DNA of 64,000 bases from Peronospora farinosa. Lineage: Eukaryota; Oomycota; Peronosporomycetes; Peronosporales; Peronosporaceae. The position numbers and the translations under genes were made by a program. Of this stretch, positions 63,674-64,000 are shown in pieces. The notes under the pieces were generated by a model. That model was not told the origin of the DNA. It did no database searches and saw only the letters and a program-made list of their open reading frames with translations. How positions within the stretch are numbered: the stretch's first letter is position 1; each line of letters opens with the position of its first letter. Location of the stretch: positions 62,001 through 126,000 of the forward strand of contig CANTFK010000186.1 of the NCBI GenBank assembly GCA_947646735.1, in the 5' to 3' direction.

Positions 63674-64000
63674 CCCACACCCAAGAACCCTACGGAGCTA
63701 CTCCAGTGGCTCGTCTTGGCTAATTATTTGCACAAGTATACGAAGGATTATGCTGGTTCTATCCAGCCTTTGTCGTCACTCTTAAAGAAAGACGCCACGT
63801 GGTTGTGGCGTCCCGAGCACCAAGCATCCTTTGAAGCAGTAAAGAAGAGCCTGGCGTCAGCGCCAGTGCTGGTCCTACCAGAAGACTCCAAGCCGTTCCA
63901 CGTGGTTTGCGACGCCAGTGATTTCGCAATCCATGCAATTTGATGATGAGGGCCGTGAACGGGTCGTGAGTTATCAGTCGCGACAGATGAAGCCAGCTGA

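Larger units (their letters stand above)
56607..64000 (+). mobile_element. Ty3/gypsy element B (same family as A), runs off the window
   Basis: 5' LTR starts TGTAATAGGC at 56,607 and ends CCCCGTTACA at 60,522, with a 3.5-kb insertion inside. Internal sequence 60,523-64,000 is colinear with gypsy A and nearly identical over long stretches. Broken by a stop in gag (61,035), a frameshifting run of 14 C at 62,275-62,288, a TGA in RT (63,671) and a deletion at about 63,932. Confidence 0.9.

Noticed and set aside
1..64000. RXLR or Crinkler effector genes
   Set aside because: Looked for a signal peptide followed by RXLR/EER or an LxLFLAK motif in the listed reading frames; none convincing.
1..64000. 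tRNA or rRNA genes
   Set aside because: No A/B-box pairs with a cloverleaf and no rRNA words noticed by eye; a tRNAscan run would be needed to exclude short tRNA genes.

Overview
The window is nuclear DNA from an oomycete, most likely a Phytophthora/downy-mildew relative (Peronosporales). The evidence is compact protein genes with short GT-AG introns (about 55-100 nt), multidomain signalling proteins of the oomycete style (receiver-kinase and FYVE fusions), and intergenic space filled with degenerate Ty1/copia and Ty3/gypsy elements. I see no tRNA, rRNA or CRISPR array. Placement is inference from gene content; no species is assigned.

Layout. 1-12.9 kb is gene-dense: the 3' part of a Ttd14-like gene, a protein with three SANT-like repeats, two tandem QSOX-type sulfhydryl oxidases separated by a 611-bp insertion, mitochondrial-type GatA (six exons), ribosomal protein eL28, and a divergent CENP-X / ribokinase pair. 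13-20 kb is repeat-rich: a broken copia element that carries two permuted pieces of a CPSF73-like gene and a clean 343-bp insertion in its RT, then LTR and gypsy scraps. 20.4-30.7 kb is gene-dense again: a transmembrane RING-H2 ligase divergent from a Ras GTPase, a receiver-NEK kinase-DEP-DUF547 fusion, a helical-repeat protein with a Pro/Gln-rich tail, and an Sde2-type protein with CCCH, SPRY and SAP-like parts. 30.7-47.6 kb is a nested transposon block: gypsy element A (31,920-42,339) whose 5' LTR is split by a hairpin-rich insertion, then copia gag and RNase H remnants and a 21-bp minisatellite. 47.6-54.1 kb carries a MYND protein, a FYVE-F-box-SAM-trypsin fusion and Mediator subunit 17. 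54.1-64 kb is repeats again, with gypsy element B (56,607 to beyond the window) whose 5' LTR is split by a 3.5-kb insertion with a 17-bp target duplication.

How genes relate. Several are divergent pairs over short spacers (CENP-X/ribokinase 100 bp; RING/Ras 296 bp with a palindromic CCAAT pair; kinase/helical-repeat protein 393 bp). The host genes cover secretory disulfide formation, organellar translation, chromatin, splicing, transcription and lipid/kinase signalling; they are neighbours, not an operon or pathway.

Most unusual: the FYVE-F-box-SAM-protease and receiver-NEK-DEP-DUF547 architectures, the CPSF73 fragments inside copia, the hairpin-rich repeat family with apparent covariation, the antisense RS-tailed reading frame in the gypsy element, and the QSOX paralog lacking one Erv active-site cysteine. 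Exon joins were done by eye from GT/AG sites and reading phase; several apparent ORF starts were GTG or TTG and were replaced by the first supported ATG.
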